Assembly: GCF_002156385.1 (NCBI RefSeq)
Contig: NZ_MVJM01000001.1
Span: forward strand, 886,861 to 950,860
Direction of reading: 5' to 3'
Length of the DNA stretch: 64,000 nt
DNA from: Halalkalibacter urbisdiaboli
Lineage (GTDB): Bacteria > Bacillota > Bacilli > Bacillales > Bacillaceae_D
Shown: in pieces, positions 8,650 through 18,153 of the stretch
Layout: every line of letters starts with the position of its first letter
Numbering within the stretch: position 1 is the first letter of the stretch
Made by a program: the position numbers and the translations under genes
Notes under the pieces: model-generated
Told to the model about the DNA's origin: nothing
Database searches by the model: none
Seen by the model: only the letters and a program-made list of their open reading frames with translations

Positions 8650-11073
8650 TTAATTATTGCCTTTAGCAACTTTCAACATCTTACTTCTTTCTCTTAATAC
8701 GTGACGCAAGCCTTTAAAGAAATTTCCATTTACAATCAATAAGATCCCATCAAGCATAGGCATATTAATCACGCCACCCGTCATTCTAGCCACTCCTCTA
8801 AATGGCATATGATACACGGACATCATGATGAGGTTCGCTAATTCTCTTTTTCCAATTTTTCTTAGGAACCAATGGGCAAAAGATATAAAACGAAAAGCAA
8901 ATCTTGCAAATCCTCCCTTTGCATACTGGCACTGGGCAATTGTATCGTTATAGCCTAGAGGCTTCGTTCTGTCCCAAGTAGAAACAGGAACTTTACGCCC
9001 AAGAAGAGCTTCAAATTCAGCTTCACTTACGTTATTATCTTTACCAGAATAATAGGTAGGTAGCTTCTCTTTGTCATAAGGAAGTGGTGCATTTGTACCT
9101 TCAACAAAGATCGAATCCTCTAGTCGCATGTCCACACTTGATGCCCCAATAATAATGTCATAGGTTGCTTCTTCAATTTCCCATTGATTTGTTTTTACGT
9201 TAAAGTAACGGAATGTCTTATCATCAAAAGAAATGGTGACTGTTTTCGTTTCTCCTGGATTTAAAAATACTTTTGTAAATCCTTTTAATTCCTTCTTCGG
9301 TCTGAAAATAGCGTCAGATTGGCAAGCTACATACATCTGTGCAATTTCCATACCAGCGACGTCGCCTTTGTTCGTTAATTGGAATGTCACGCCGTCCTTT
9401 GTAACTTGAATATCAGAGTACCCAAACGTAGTATAGCTTAATCCAAATCCAAATGGGAAACGAACATTGATATCAGCTTTATCATAATAACGGTATCCGA
9501 TATACATGCTTTCTCGATATTCAACACTCACTTCTTTACCAGGGAAATGGTGGTAAGCCGGTGTATCCTCATATCGAATCGGGTATGTTTCTGCTAATTT
9601 CCCAGAAGGATTTACCTCTCCTGTCAAGACCCGTAGAATGGCCTTAGCTCCTGCCTGGCCGCTTAAATACGCGTGTAATAACCCTTTTACTTTATCGACC
9701 CATGGCATTTCGATTGCCGCCCCGCTTGAAAGAACCGCTACAATATTCGGGTTCACTTCATACAAAGCATGTATTAACTCTATCTGATTTGCTGGTAACT
9801 GCATATTTTGTCTATCAAGACCTTCAGCTTCAGTCGCTTCGTCTAGACCAATATATAAAAGAACAACATCTGCTTCTTTCGCTAGTGCACATGCTTGATC
9901 TATTTTTTTCTTGCTCTTTTTTCCGTAACGTTCAAATCCTGGTTCGTACCCAATGCTCACTAATCCAGCTCCATCTAGGCTTTCCAACGTATTATCTAAA
10001 ATAGTAGGATTAACGATCGATGAACCCGCACCTTGGTATCTTGGATTTTTGGCAAAATCACCAATTGTAGCAACCTTAATCCCTTTATTTAACGGTAGTA
10101 CGTTTCCTTCATTTTTAAGGAGTACAATTGATTCTTCCGCTACTTGTTGCGCAACTTTATGGTGCTCATCTTGATCAAATGTTGTATGATGCGGCTTGCT
10201 ATATACTTCTTCTGTTGAAAAGATTAAATCAAGTAATCGATCAACACATTCATCTAATACATCTTCTTTAATTTTTCCTGTTTTAATTGCTTGAATAATT
10301 TCTTGATTTGTTTCTCCAGCTGTTGTTGGCATTTCTAGCTCGTTGCCTGCTAGTAATCCTGCAACACGGTCATTACTTCCGCCCCAGTCCGTGACAACCA
10401 CTCCATCAAAATTCCACTCATCACGAAGAATCTCTCTCATTAAATGAATGCTTTCATTTGTATAGGCGCCATTTAACATATTATAGGACGACATCACTGT
10501 CTTTGTTTTTCCTTCTTTAATGGCAATTTCAAAAGCTGTTAAGTAAATTTCTCTTAATGCTCGTTCGTCAACGATGGTATCAATCGACATCCGTCTTTCT
10601 TCTTGGTTATTTGCAGCAAAGTGTTTCACACATGCTGAAATGCCATGTGATTGAATCCCTCTTATATAACCAGCCGCTAGTTTCCCTGCATGGTATGGGT
10701 CTTCACTAAAGTATTCGAAGTTTCTTCCACACAAAGGATCCCTTTTCATGTTAATACCAGGACCAAGTAAAACATTAACCTTCTGAGCAACTGCCTCTTC
10801 ACCAAGATAACGTCCGATTTTCTCTCCTAAATCGGTGTTCCAGCTATTCGCTACGGTTGCTGCAGTTGGGAAACAAGTTGCCGGAATGCTTTCATTTAGA
10901 CCTAAGTGGTCAGCTGCTTCCGCTTGCTTTCTGATTCCATGGGGTCCATCCGCAAGAAAGATACTATTAACTCCTAGTCGATCGATTTCTTGCGTTGTCC
11001 AAAAATCTTTCCCAGACATTAAGGATGCTTTTTCTTCCAATGTCATTTTTTCAATTATCTCTCTATATTTCAT
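8650..11073 (-). CDS. glycoside hydrolase family 3 enzyme (copy B)
   Basis: An 807-residue GH3 enzyme, the same length and domain order as copy A at 4186-6609. Asp229 in VVVTDWGG is the expected nucleophile and Lys150-His151 the binding pair. There is no signal peptide. The C-terminal tail after the fibronectin-III-like domain keeps the NLIMMS.YHMPFRG segment and a basic end in both copies, suggesting a functional add-on. It is the first gene of a likely GH3-GtrA-GT2 operon. A 27-base hairpin lies about 24 bases upstream. Its substrate may be the glycan made by its operon partners, or imported oligosaccharides. Confidence 0.93.
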   Translation of the reverse strand: MKYREIIEKMTLEEKASLMSGKDFWTTQEIDRLGVNSIFLADGPHGIRKQAEAADHLGLNESIPATCFPTAATVANSWNTDLGEKIGRYLGEEAVAQKVNVLLGPGINMKRDPLCGRNFEYFSEDPYHAGKLAAGYIRGIQSHGISACVKHFAANNQEERRMSIDTIVDERALREIYLTAFEIAIKEGKTKTVMSSYNMLNGAYTNESIHLMREILRDEWNFDGVVVTDWGGSNDRVAGLLAGNELEMPTTAGETNQEIIQAIKTGKIKEDVLDECVDRLLDLIFSTEEVYSKPHHTTFDQDEHHKVAQQVAEESIVLLKNEGNVLPLNKGIKVATIGDFAKNPRYQGAGSSIVNPTILDNTLESLDGAGLVSIGYEPGFERYGKKSKKKIDQACALAKEADVVLLYIGLDEATEAEGLDRQNMQLPANQIELIHALYEVNPNIVAVLSSGAAIEMPWVDKVKGLLHAYLSGQAGAKAILRVLTGEVNPSGKLAETYPIRYEDTPAYHHFPGKEVSVEYRESMYIGYRYYDKADINVRFPFGFGLSYTTFGYSDIQVTKDGVTFQLTNKGDVAGMEIAQMYVACQSDAIFRPKKELKGFTKVFLNPGETKTVTISFDDKTFRYFNVKTNQWEIEEATYDIIIGASSVDMRLEDSIFVEGTNAPLPYDKEKLPTYYSGKDNNVSEAEFEALLGRKVPVSTWDRTKPLGYNDTIAQCQYAKGGFARFAFRFISFAHWFLRKIGKRELANLIMMSVYHMPFRGVARMTGGVINMPMLDGILLIVNGNFFKGLRHVLRERSKMLKVAKGNN

Positions 11074-11096
11074 GTCGATGCCTCATTTGCAATTTC

Positions 11097-11123
11097 AGCG
11101 GCACTCCTAACAGGAGTACCGCT
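11097..11123. other. hairpin in the GH3 copy B leader
   Basis: AGCGGCACTCCT pairs with AGGAGTACCGCT around a three-base loop. It lies between the permuted GH3 stop (11183) and the copy B start (11073). The minus-strand side has no T-run, so it fits a leader or processing hairpin better than a simple terminator for minus-strand transcripts. Confidence 0.5.
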
Positions 11124-11182
11124 AAAATATATTTTTGTTCATTAAGTTTACAAGACTTACAATCTAAGATTCCTGATGCTAC

Positions 11183-14053
11183 TTATGCTAGTTGTTCTTC
11201 GTCTCTCTTCCTGCTGTTACGGAAGGTAAAGAAGAAACCAAGTAGAATAGCTAAACCTACAAGTACATCAATAATAATTGTGTTGACAACCCATTGTGGT
11301 TTATCTGTGCTCATTCTATCATCGATTGCATTCGTGTTTGCTACTGTGTAAAGTACATTTTTAGCAGCAGCTCTCATCGCCCATAAAGTGTCATTACTTT
11401 CTGTATTCACTTCTGGTGCGCCGAATGGTGCAACACCCGTAAGAAGGATATCGTTACCTGCACGAACCGCAAGTTCCGAATTCATGTAAGGATATGCATC
11501 TTGGATAAAGAAGTCCGTGTTAACCAAACCATTAAAGCCCCACTCGTTACGTAACACTTCTGTAAGAAGACTCTCATCAGCACCAGCCCATACGTCTCCA
11601 ATACTGTTGAATGAAGACATCATTCCTAATGCTCCACCTTCTTTTACTGCAATCTCAAATGGTTTCAAGTAAATTTCACGAATCGTTTGTTCATCGCCCC
11701 ATGTTAAGACACCATACGTACGATTATCTTCCTGATCATTTAATGCAAAGTGTTTCATCACAACGAATCCACCTTGACCTTGATACGCTTCAGTCGTTGC
11801 AGCTGCCATCTTACCAGAAAGCAACGGATCTTCAGAGTAATACTCGAAGTTTCTTCCAGCAAAAGCCGTACGGTGGATGTTCGCTGCCGGAGCATACCAA
11901 CCAGTCACACCATAAGTTTGTGCTTCTGCACCAATCGCTTCACCCATTGCAGTCGCAAGATCTAGGTTCCAAGTAGAAGCAAGCATCACGGTTGCAGGGA
12001 ATGGAATACCTGAGAATGGCGTACTTGAAATGAAATTACTAATCCCTGATGGACCATCGTAATCCCTAGTAACTGGTTTCTCAACAGATGCAATTTCTGC
12101 CGTTTTATACCCACCGTGTTTAAAGACATCGACTAATTCAGCTACCGTTAATTGATCAAGCAACGGTTCCCAGCTTTCGTCCTCATAAGGTACATCTACA
12201 AAATCTTTTAACACTAAACCATTTTTTGCACCAGTCGTAGGCGGAGTTTCATGTGTATCAGCTGGTACATCATAACGCTTGCTATTTACCATATCAACAA
12301 ATGCCGCATCGACTAATGTACCTTGCACTTCTCTCGTGCTGCCATCTTCATTCGTAACAGTAAATGTTTCATGTTGAGCAATCGTATCTAAATTTGCAAA
12401 ACCTTCTGCTCTAGAAAGATAGGTTTCAATACTTCCTTCACCCGTCACTTCTTCATCAAACTGGTTAACCGCAATTTGCTGGTCCGAAGAACGTCCAGTT
12501 TCGTCATAAACTACTTCTGAAAGAGTTTGTGATGCTACATCAGCGATTTTTTCGTGAGAGTTTTTCATCAACATCAGGTTATATTCGCCTGCTTCAAGTA
12601 CATACGCACCGTTGTCACTGAATAATTTGTTGTGATCGTATGCTGCCATCTCTTCTACTGGGAAGGATAACGTAACAACCTCTGATTCACCTGGTGCAAT
12701 TTCACCTGTTTTTCCGAATGCAGCAAGGTTAACAGATGCTTTTTCGATTTTTCCAGTGTACGGTGCAGAGTAATAAAGCTGTACGACTTCTTTCCCTGCG
12801 ACAGAACCTGTATTTGTAACCTCTACATCAACAGAAATTTCTGTTTCATTCCAAGTGACACTGTCAGCTACCACTTCTTGTTCAAACGTTGTATAGCTTA
12901 ATCCGTGACCAAATGGATAAAGAATTTTTTCATCGTAATTAATGACGCCTTCCGCGGCTGCTGTTTCATAGTAACGATATCCTACATAAATCCCTTCAGT
13001 TAAATCCACATATTTGAGTGGAACACCTTTAGCGTCTGTTGCAGTTGAGAATGTTCCATCCGCATTTTCAAGCACGTAATCAAAATCACCAAAATTGGCT
13101 GCTGCAGGTGCATCTTGAAGATCATTTGCAAAGATATCAACTGTTTTACCAGACGGATTCAAATCACCAGCAAGCACTTGACCTAGAGAACCAAATCCAC
13201 TTTGTCCTGGTCCTGCGATATTAATTACACTTTTGATTTGGTCGTAATCGTTAACCCAATCAAGTTCAAATGTATTTGCACTGTTAACAACGACAATAAT
13301 ATTTTCAAAGTTATCAGTAACAGTTTCTAGCATTCCTAGTTCTCTGTTCGTAAGTTCAAGATAATGTTTATTCGGATCTTGGTCGTCTTCAAAACCAAAT
13401 CTTTGTCCAGTAGGTGAATGTGGGCTACCTTCTGGGTCATACGTATCTGGTCCAAACAAGCTTTGTGGAAGATCCGCACCTTCACCACCAGAACGAGCAA
13501 TAAAGAGAACAGCTGTGTCAGAGAATTCTTTCGCTTGAGTTAATAACTCGTCTGTGTAAAATTCTTCTGGCTTAGGCTCTGGAACTGTCCAGTCTTGACC
13601 TTCAATTCCGAGTACTGGTCTTGTTAAATCTGTTTCTGTATAAGCATTATATAATTCCTCGTTAATCTCAATTCCAGCTGCCTCAAACCCTGCTCTAGGT
13701 GTAATGGCAGTTGATGCATCTGTCCCACCGGAACCAGTTCCACCATAAATCGGTGCAGTAAAGCTCCAACCAAACACGTTAACTTTGCTTCCTTCAGGAA
13801 GAGGTAAAGCGTTTTCTTCATTTTGCAAAAGAATAATACCTTCATCAGCAATATTTTCTGCAACTTCTGTTGAATATTCACGTGCTGCAACTGACTCATT
13901 ACTCGTTACGTCAATTTTAGTAAAATACGACGTAATGACATCTGAGTAATAAGCTAATGCAATGTTCGTACCAATTGCGATCACTAGCAAAACAGTTAAA
14001 ATCGAACTCCACATAATACGAAATTTTTTCTTGCTCATTTTTTTTCTAGCCAT
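11183..14053 (-). CDS. GH3 enzyme with reversed domain order, membrane-anchored at both ends
   Basis: A 956-residue GH3 homologue whose domains run in the opposite order to copies A and B. After an N-terminal membrane helix (about 13-36) come the alpha/beta sandwich (about 55-330), a fibronectin-III-like domain (about 350-510), a linker, and then the TIM barrel (about 610-900). The barrel holds MKHFALNDQE and the expected nucleophile Asp847 in NTDFF. A second helix (about 928-948) and a basic RNSRKR tail close the protein. Reversed-order GH3 enzymes are known, for example from Ruminococcus albus. Two end helices imply an extracellular catalytic body pinned to the membrane. Three cre-like sites lie 50-130 bases upstream, suggesting carbon catabolite control. 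Confidence 0.9.
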   Translation of the reverse strand: MARKKMSKKKFRIMWSSILTVLLVIAIGTNIALAYYSDVITSYFTKIDVTSNESVAAREYSTEVAENIADEGIILLQNEENALPLPEGSKVNVFGWSFTAPIYGGTGSGGTDASTAITPRAGFEAAGIEINEELYNAYTETDLTRPVLGIEGQDWTVPEPKPEEFYTDELLTQAKEFSDTAVLFIARSGGEGADLPQSLFGPDTYDPEGSPHSPTGQRFGFEDDQDPNKHYLELTNRELGMLETVTDNFENIIVVVNSANTFELDWVNDYDQIKSVINIAGPGQSGFGSLGQVLAGDLNPSGKTVDIFANDLQDAPAAANFGDFDYVLENADGTFSTATDAKGVPLKYVDLTEGIYVGYRYYETAAAEGVINYDEKILYPFGHGLSYTTFEQEVVADSVTWNETEISVDVEVTNTGSVAGKEVVQLYYSAPYTGKIEKASVNLAAFGKTGEIAPGESEVVTLSFPVEEMAAYDHNKLFSDNGAYVLEAGEYNLMLMKNSHEKIADVASQTLSEVVYDETGRSSDQQIAVNQFDEEVTGEGSIETYLSRAEGFANLDTIAQHETFTVTNEDGSTREVQGTLVDAAFVDMVNSKRYDVPADTHETPPTTGAKNGLVLKDFVDVPYEDESWEPLLDQLTVAELVDVFKHGGYKTAEIASVEKPVTRDYDGPSGISNFISSTPFSGIPFPATVMLASTWNLDLATAMGEAIGAEAQTYGVTGWYAPAANIHRTAFAGRNFEYYSEDPLLSGKMAAATTEAYQGQGGFVVMKHFALNDQEDNRTYGVLTWGDEQTIREIYLKPFEIAVKEGGALGMMSSFNSIGDVWAGADESLLTEVLRNEWGFNGLVNTDFFIQDAYPYMNSELAVRAGNDILLTGVAPFGAPEVNTESNDTLWAMRAAAKNVLYTVANTNAIDDRMSTDKPQWVVNTIIIDVLVGLAILLGFFFTFRNSRKRDEEQLA

Positions 14054-14104
14054 GCTTCTTCTAACCCCCAGTTAAATCAATAATTTAGATAATAATATAT
14101 TTTG

Positions 14105-14184
14105 TTGCAAACGATTTAAAAATCCCCCTCCTTCATCAAGTAAAAGCGCTAACAATCTGGAAAGAAAAATTGAAAACGTTTAAT
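14105..14184 (-). promoter_or_regulatory. three cre-like sites upstream of the permuted GH3
   Basis: TTGCAAACGATTTAA (14105-14119), TAAAAGCGCTAACA (14141-14154) and TTGAAAACGTTTAAT (14170-14184) each match the CcpA cre consensus with about one mismatch and keep the central CG. Such clustering within 80 bases would be unusual by chance, though A+T-rich DNA gives some background. Confidence 0.5.
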
Positions 14185-14271
14185 AACTACACATTAAACT
14201 TACTTCACATTTGTCGATTGCACTATAAACCAAAAGTTTAGGGGTAGTAACTTTTCGTTTGTCGTCACGAA

Positions 14272-14313
14272 AAAAGTCGATTTAACGGGCTTTTTAGCAC
14301 ATCAAATCGACTT
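14272..14313 (-). terminator. terminator of the lysR gene
   Basis: AAGTCGATTT pairs with AAATCGACTT and overlaps the stop codon of the LysR gene. On the minus strand the stem runs into TTTTTTCGTG. Confidence 0.75.
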
Positions 14314-15193
14314 ACTTATTCTCTGTTTTATCTTTAATATAACTTTTAAATAATAAAATAGCCTTTGATTGAATACCTCTTTTTCGAGAAACTAAGTAGA
14401 TATTTTGTGGAATTTTCTCTGCTAATTTAATGACCTTTAAGTTATTTTGTTTCAAGGTTGCTTCAACGAAATCAACCGATATGGCTACAAATCCATTCAA
14501 TTCGCATAACCTGTGAGCTGATAATATACTGCCAAATTCATGAACCACATTTGGTGTAAAGCCTTTATCTAAGCACATATCAACAAAACTATGGTCCTTC
14601 CCCTTACCAACAGATTTGACAACTAAAGACTCTTCCTTCAGATCCTCAATCGAAATTTCGTCTCTATCGGCCAAACGGTGATTTTCCGAGACAACAGCTA
14701 CAGCTTCTCCTAAAACAATTAACTCATGTTCACAGTTTTCAATATCTTCATAATCCGTGACTAATCCAATATCTACTTCCTCTTGAAATATTTGATTTAG
14801 GTAAGAATCATCTGGCAACTCCCTAATCTTAATTTGGATATCAGGATACTCCTTAGAAAAATCATATAAAAGTTCAATAGGTATCACAGCTGTGGATGAA
14901 TACGTGACTACAACATCTAACGTTCCTTTACTACCGCTAATAATACTGATTTCTTTTTTTAGATCCTCCATCAGATAAACGATATGCTGAGCTCTGGCAT
15001 ATAGTAATTCGCCAGCCTCTGTTGCGACCATTCCTCTAGGGCCACGATCAAATAACTCAGTCTCTAATTCCAATTCAAGCTGTTTAATCGTCTTGCTAAG
15101 ACCTTGAGGGGTAATAAATAGTTCCTTAGCAGCAGAGTTGATACTATTCATCTGATACACCTTATTAAAATGTTGCAGTGCTTCTATATTCAT
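14312..15193 (-). CDS. LysR-family transcriptional regulator
   Basis: A 293-residue LysR-type regulator. An N-terminal winged helix-turn-helix (about 1-60, with SINSAAKELFITPQGLSKTI) is followed by a periplasmic-binding-like effector domain (about 90-290). It is transcribed divergently from glf, with 258 bases between them, the classic layout of a LysR protein and its target. The permuted GH3 downstream is on the same strand but separated by a terminator. The effector cannot be read from the sequence. Confidence 0.9.
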   Translation of the reverse strand: MNIEALQHFNKVYQMNSINSAAKELFITPQGLSKTIKQLELELETELFDRGPRGMVATEAGELLYARAQHIVYLMEDLKKEISIISGSKGTLDVVVTYSSTAVIPIELLYDFSKEYPDIQIKIRELPDDSYLNQIFQEEVDIGLVTDYEDIENCEHELIVLGEAVAVVSENHRLADRDEISIEDLKEESLVVKSVGKGKDHSFVDMCLDKGFTPNVVHEFGSILSAHRLCELNGFVAISVDFVEATLKQNNLKVIKLAEKIPQNIYLVSRKRGIQSKAILLFKSYIKDKTENK

Positions 15194-15365
15194 AATTTCA
15201 CCTTTTTTGTATTCCCTCTACATTGTAAATCCGTTTTAAAATTCAGTATAGCACTTTATTAAATCAATTTGCAATAAACTCTAAATCTAGCGTTTGATAG
15301 AACTACTAACAAATAACTAATAACATTAATGACTTTTTCCTAATCTTTATTTATTAGATTTCCTT

Positions 15366-15374
15366 TGTTATAAT
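15366..15374 (+). promoter_or_regulatory. extended -10 promoter of glf
   Basis: TGTTATAAT is a perfect extended -10 element about 78 bases before the glf start. A weak TTTATT lies 17 bases upstream of TATAAT. The A+T-rich stretch to its left is a likely LysR binding area. Confidence 0.55.
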
Positions 15375-15451
15375 GCTTCCATCCCTGCTTTATCTTTGCT
15401 TGAACTTAGGGAAATTCATTTTAGATAATACAGTAAGTAAGGAGATTCTAC

Positions 15452-16558
15452 ATGTACGATTATCTAATAGTAGGTGCTGGTTTATTTGGATCAGTATTTG
15501 CTTATGAAGCAAATAAAAGAGGAAAAAAGTGTTTAGTTATTGATAAAAGAGACCATATTGGAGGCAATGTCTATACAGAGCAGATTGAAGGGATAAACGT
15601 CCATAAATATGGTGCTCATATTTTTCATACAAATGATAAAAAAATCTGGGATTACGTTAATCGATTTACGGAGTTTAATCGATATACGAACTCGCCAATT
15701 GCAAACTATAAAGGCGAACTATATAACCTCCCATTTAATATGAACACATTTAATAAATTGTGGGGTGTTGTTAGTCCTGATGAAGCCAAAGCGAAAATCG
15801 AACAACAAAAAAAAGAAGCTGGTGTCACAGAACCGAAAAATCTTGAGGAACAAGCCATCTCCCTAATCGGAACAGATATTTTCGAAAAATTAATTAAGGG
15901 GTACACCGAAAAACAATGGGGAAGGCCAGCTAAAGAATTACCTGCTTTTATCATTAAAAGACTACCCGTTCGGTTTACCTATGATAATAATTACTTTAAT
16001 GACCGCTACCAAGGAATTCCAATTGGTGGTTATACAAGTATTATTAAAAAAATGTTAGAAGGCATTGATATAAGGTTAAATGTTGATTTTTTTGAACAAC
16101 GTAAGGAATTAGAAGCATTAGCAAACAAAGTCGTTTATACAGGGATGATTGATCAATATTTCAATTATACATTCGGTGTACTAGAGTATAGAAGCCTTCA
16201 CTTTGAAACAAAGGTATTGGCTGAAACAGATAATTATCAAGGGAATGCTGTGGTCAACTATACAGATAAAGATACTCCATACACACGAATTATTGAGCAT
16301 AAACATTTTGAATTTGGTACACAAGATAAGACCGTGATTACAGAAGAATACCCTTCCGAATGGAAGCCAGGTGATGAACCCTATTACCCAATTAATGATA
16401 ATAAGAACAATGAAATGTATAGAAAATACAAAGCGTTAGCTGATAATGAAAAAGATGTGATCTTTGGCGGTAGACTGGCTACTTATAAATATTTTGACAT
16501 GCATCAGGTCATCGGAGCTGCTTTAGCTACGGTTGAGAAGGAATTTGGAAATAAATAA
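15452..16558 (+). CDS. glf: UDP-galactopyranose mutase
   Basis: A 368-residue flavoenzyme that interconverts UDP-galactopyranose and UDP-galactofuranose. The N-terminal FAD-binding motif VGAGLFGSVFA is followed by IDKRDHIGGN, and the body has the NLPFNM, YTEKQWG and GGRLATYKYFDM segments typical of the family. Length is normal. AAGGAG lies seven bases before the ATG. It is a single gene with its own promoter and terminator. With the neighbouring GT2 and GtrA genes it suggests a galactofuranose-containing surface glycan; no dedicated galactofuranosyltransferase was recognised in the window. Confidence 0.95.
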   Translation: MYDYLIVGAGLFGSVFAYEANKRGKKCLVIDKRDHIGGNVYTEQIEGINVHKYGAHIFHTNDKKIWDYVNRFTEFNRYTNSPIANYKGELYNLPFNMNTFNKLWGVVSPDEAKAKIEQQKKEAGVTEPKNLEEQAISLIGTDIFEKLIKGYTEKQWGRPAKELPAFIIKRLPVRFTYDNNYFNDRYQGIPIGGYTSIIKKMLEGIDIRLNVDFFEQRKELEALANKVVYTGMIDQYFNYTFGVLEYRSLHFETKVLAETDNYQGNAVVNYTDKDTPYTRIIEHKHFEFGTQDKTVITEEYPSEWKPGDEPYYPINDNKNNEMYRKYKALADNEKDVIFGGRLATYKYFDMHQVIGAALATVEKEFGNK

Positions 16559-16570
16559 AACATACATGCC

Positions 16571-16600
16571 CCCCCACCTAACATATAGGTGGGGTTCTTT
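16571..16600 (+). terminator. terminator of glf
   Basis: CCCCACCT pairs with AGGTGGGG around an eight-base loop, followed by TTCTTT, 12 bases after the glf stop. Confidence 0.85.
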
Positions 16601-16602
16601 AA

Positions 16603-16674
16603 CGCTTACGTTGGGACAATGCACACAAAAAAAGCAGTACCGTGATAACAGTACTGCTTCTTTAAACGTAAGCG
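16603..16674 (-). terminator. nested hairpin terminator after yhbH
   Basis: An inner stem AGCAGTAC/GTACTGCT (about 16632-16657) with flanking A- and T-runs sits inside an outer stem CGCTTACG/CGTAAGCG (16603-16610 with 16667-16674). It separates the convergent glf and yhbH genes and can serve as a terminator in either direction. Confidence 0.7.
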
Positions 16675-16684
16675 CCACTTTTGG

Positions 16685-17857
16685 CTACACCATTGCGCCC
16701 TCTTCTTCCTTCTTAAAAAACGTCTTCATCGCATGGTACACGTCGCCTTTCTCCTTCAGGATGTAATGGCGAAAGCGTGGATCTTCGATGTTTTTGTATG
16801 CACTCATTAATGTGGAGTGGCGGCTGTATTGATTCACCTCACCATACCCAAACATACTTGATACGTCCATTAGCTTCTCGACAAGCTTTAAACAGCGTGC
16901 ATTATCGGATGTGAGGTTATCGCCATCTGAGAAGTGAACGGGATAGATGTTATAGCGCTTTGGGTCGTATTTCTTTTCAATTAGCTCAAGGGCTTTTCGG
17001 TAGGCTGAGGAGCAAATGGTTCCACCGCTTTCCCCTTTTGAAAAGAAGTCTTCTTCTGTAACGACCTTTGCTTCTGTATGATGGGCAATGAACTCGATTT
17101 CGACTGTTTCATATTTTGAACGGAGAAAGCGCGTCATCCAGAAGAAAAAGCTTCGTGCCATATATTTTTCCCAGCGTCCCATACTTCCACTCGTGTCCAT
17201 CATCGCTAGTACGACTGCTTTTGATTCAGGGCGGGTGACTTCATTCCATGTTTTAAAGCGTAGGTCATCATTATAAATTGGGTTTAACCCTGGTCTTCCT
17301 TCTAGTGCATTACGTTTAATTGCAGAGAGAATTGTACGACGCTTATCGATATTGCCCATTAAGCCTTTTTTGCGGATATCATTAAATGAAATATCCTCGA
17401 TCACAATTTCATCTTCTTCTTTCTTTTGCAGGTTTGGTAGCTCTAACTCACGGAATAGCATTTCTTGAAGCTCTAAAATCGATACTTCCGCTTCAGTATA
17501 ATCCTTTCCAGCTTGGTCTCCAGCTCCTTGGCCTTTTCCAGGACCTTGTTGCTGCTTTGCGTTTGGGTCACTCGCAACAACATCTCCGACCTTACTATCA
17601 CCATTTCCTTGGCCAACATGCTTGTTTTTATCATAGTTGTAACGGATTTTGTATTCATCTAACGAACGAATTGGAATTTTTATTACATCACGTCCATTTG
17701 ACATGACAATGTTTTCTTCACTAATCAGGTCTGGGAGATTCTTTTTTATCGCTTCTTGGACCTTTTCTTGGTGACGACGTTGGTCTTGGTACCCCTTGCG
17801 ATGGAGGGTCCAATTCTCCTGGGACACGACAAAGGTAGGTCTGTTATTTTTTTCCAT
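16685..17857 (-). CDS. yhbH: YhbH sporulation protein (DUF444)
   Basis: A 390-residue DUF444 protein with a von Willebrand A-like domain in the second half: MMDTSGSMG near residue 220 supplies the MIDAS DxSxS. A Gly/Gln/Lys-rich linker occupies about residues 85-115. In B. subtilis yhbH is a SigE-dependent sporulation gene next to prkA, and the pair often occurs together across bacteria. Here a signal peptidase gene lies between the two, all on the minus strand. GGGAGGGAAAACA precedes the ATG. Confidence 0.93.
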   Translation of the reverse strand: MEKNNRPTFVVSQENWTLHRKGYQDQRRHQEKVQEAIKKNLPDLISEENIVMSNGRDVIKIPIRSLDEYKIRYNYDKNKHVGQGNGDSKVGDVVASDPNAKQQQGPGKGQGAGDQAGKDYTEAEVSILELQEMLFRELELPNLQKKEEDEIVIEDISFNDIRKKGLMGNIDKRRTILSAIKRNALEGRPGLNPIYNDDLRFKTWNEVTRPESKAVVLAMMDTSGSMGRWEKYMARSFFFWMTRFLRSKYETVEIEFIAHHTEAKVVTEEDFFSKGESGGTICSSAYRKALELIEKKYDPKRYNIYPVHFSDGDNLTSDNARCLKLVEKLMDVSSMFGYGEVNQYSRHSTLMSAYKNIEDPRFRHYILKEKGDVYHAMKTFFKKEEEGAMV

Positions 17858-18097
17858 TGTTTTCCCTCCCTATTCTAGTTGAATATTGCACGTATCGGAA
17901 CCTATAAAAGTTCGATTATGCGATTCACATTTAGACTGGGTAGTGCATATAATGGTTTCGAGCCGTGTGATGTAAGAAGTGCCATTTAGGATAGCTTACT
18001 TTATCCTATGCAGACAGGGGAGAGAGTTGCTAATAAATTCTGACAAATTGTTTACTTTTTAACGGGACAGGCTTTTTCCGTGTATTGAATCATATAC

Positions 18098-18137
18098 CAA
18101 AAAAAGCAGCCACAAAAAAGGTGTGACTGCTTTCTTA
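18098..18137 (-). terminator. terminator of the signal peptidase gene
   Basis: AGCAG-CCACA pairs with TGTGA-CTGCT around an A-rich loop; on the minus strand it ends in TTTTTTT. It lies 17 bases past the stop. Confidence 0.8.
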
Positions 18138-18153
18138 TATGTTTATTCTTCAG

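Noticed and set aside
11611-13899. Several open frames antisense to or shifted within the permuted GH3 gene
   Set aside because: They overlap a long gene with clear family motifs, have no ribosome binding sites, and look like compositional shadows.
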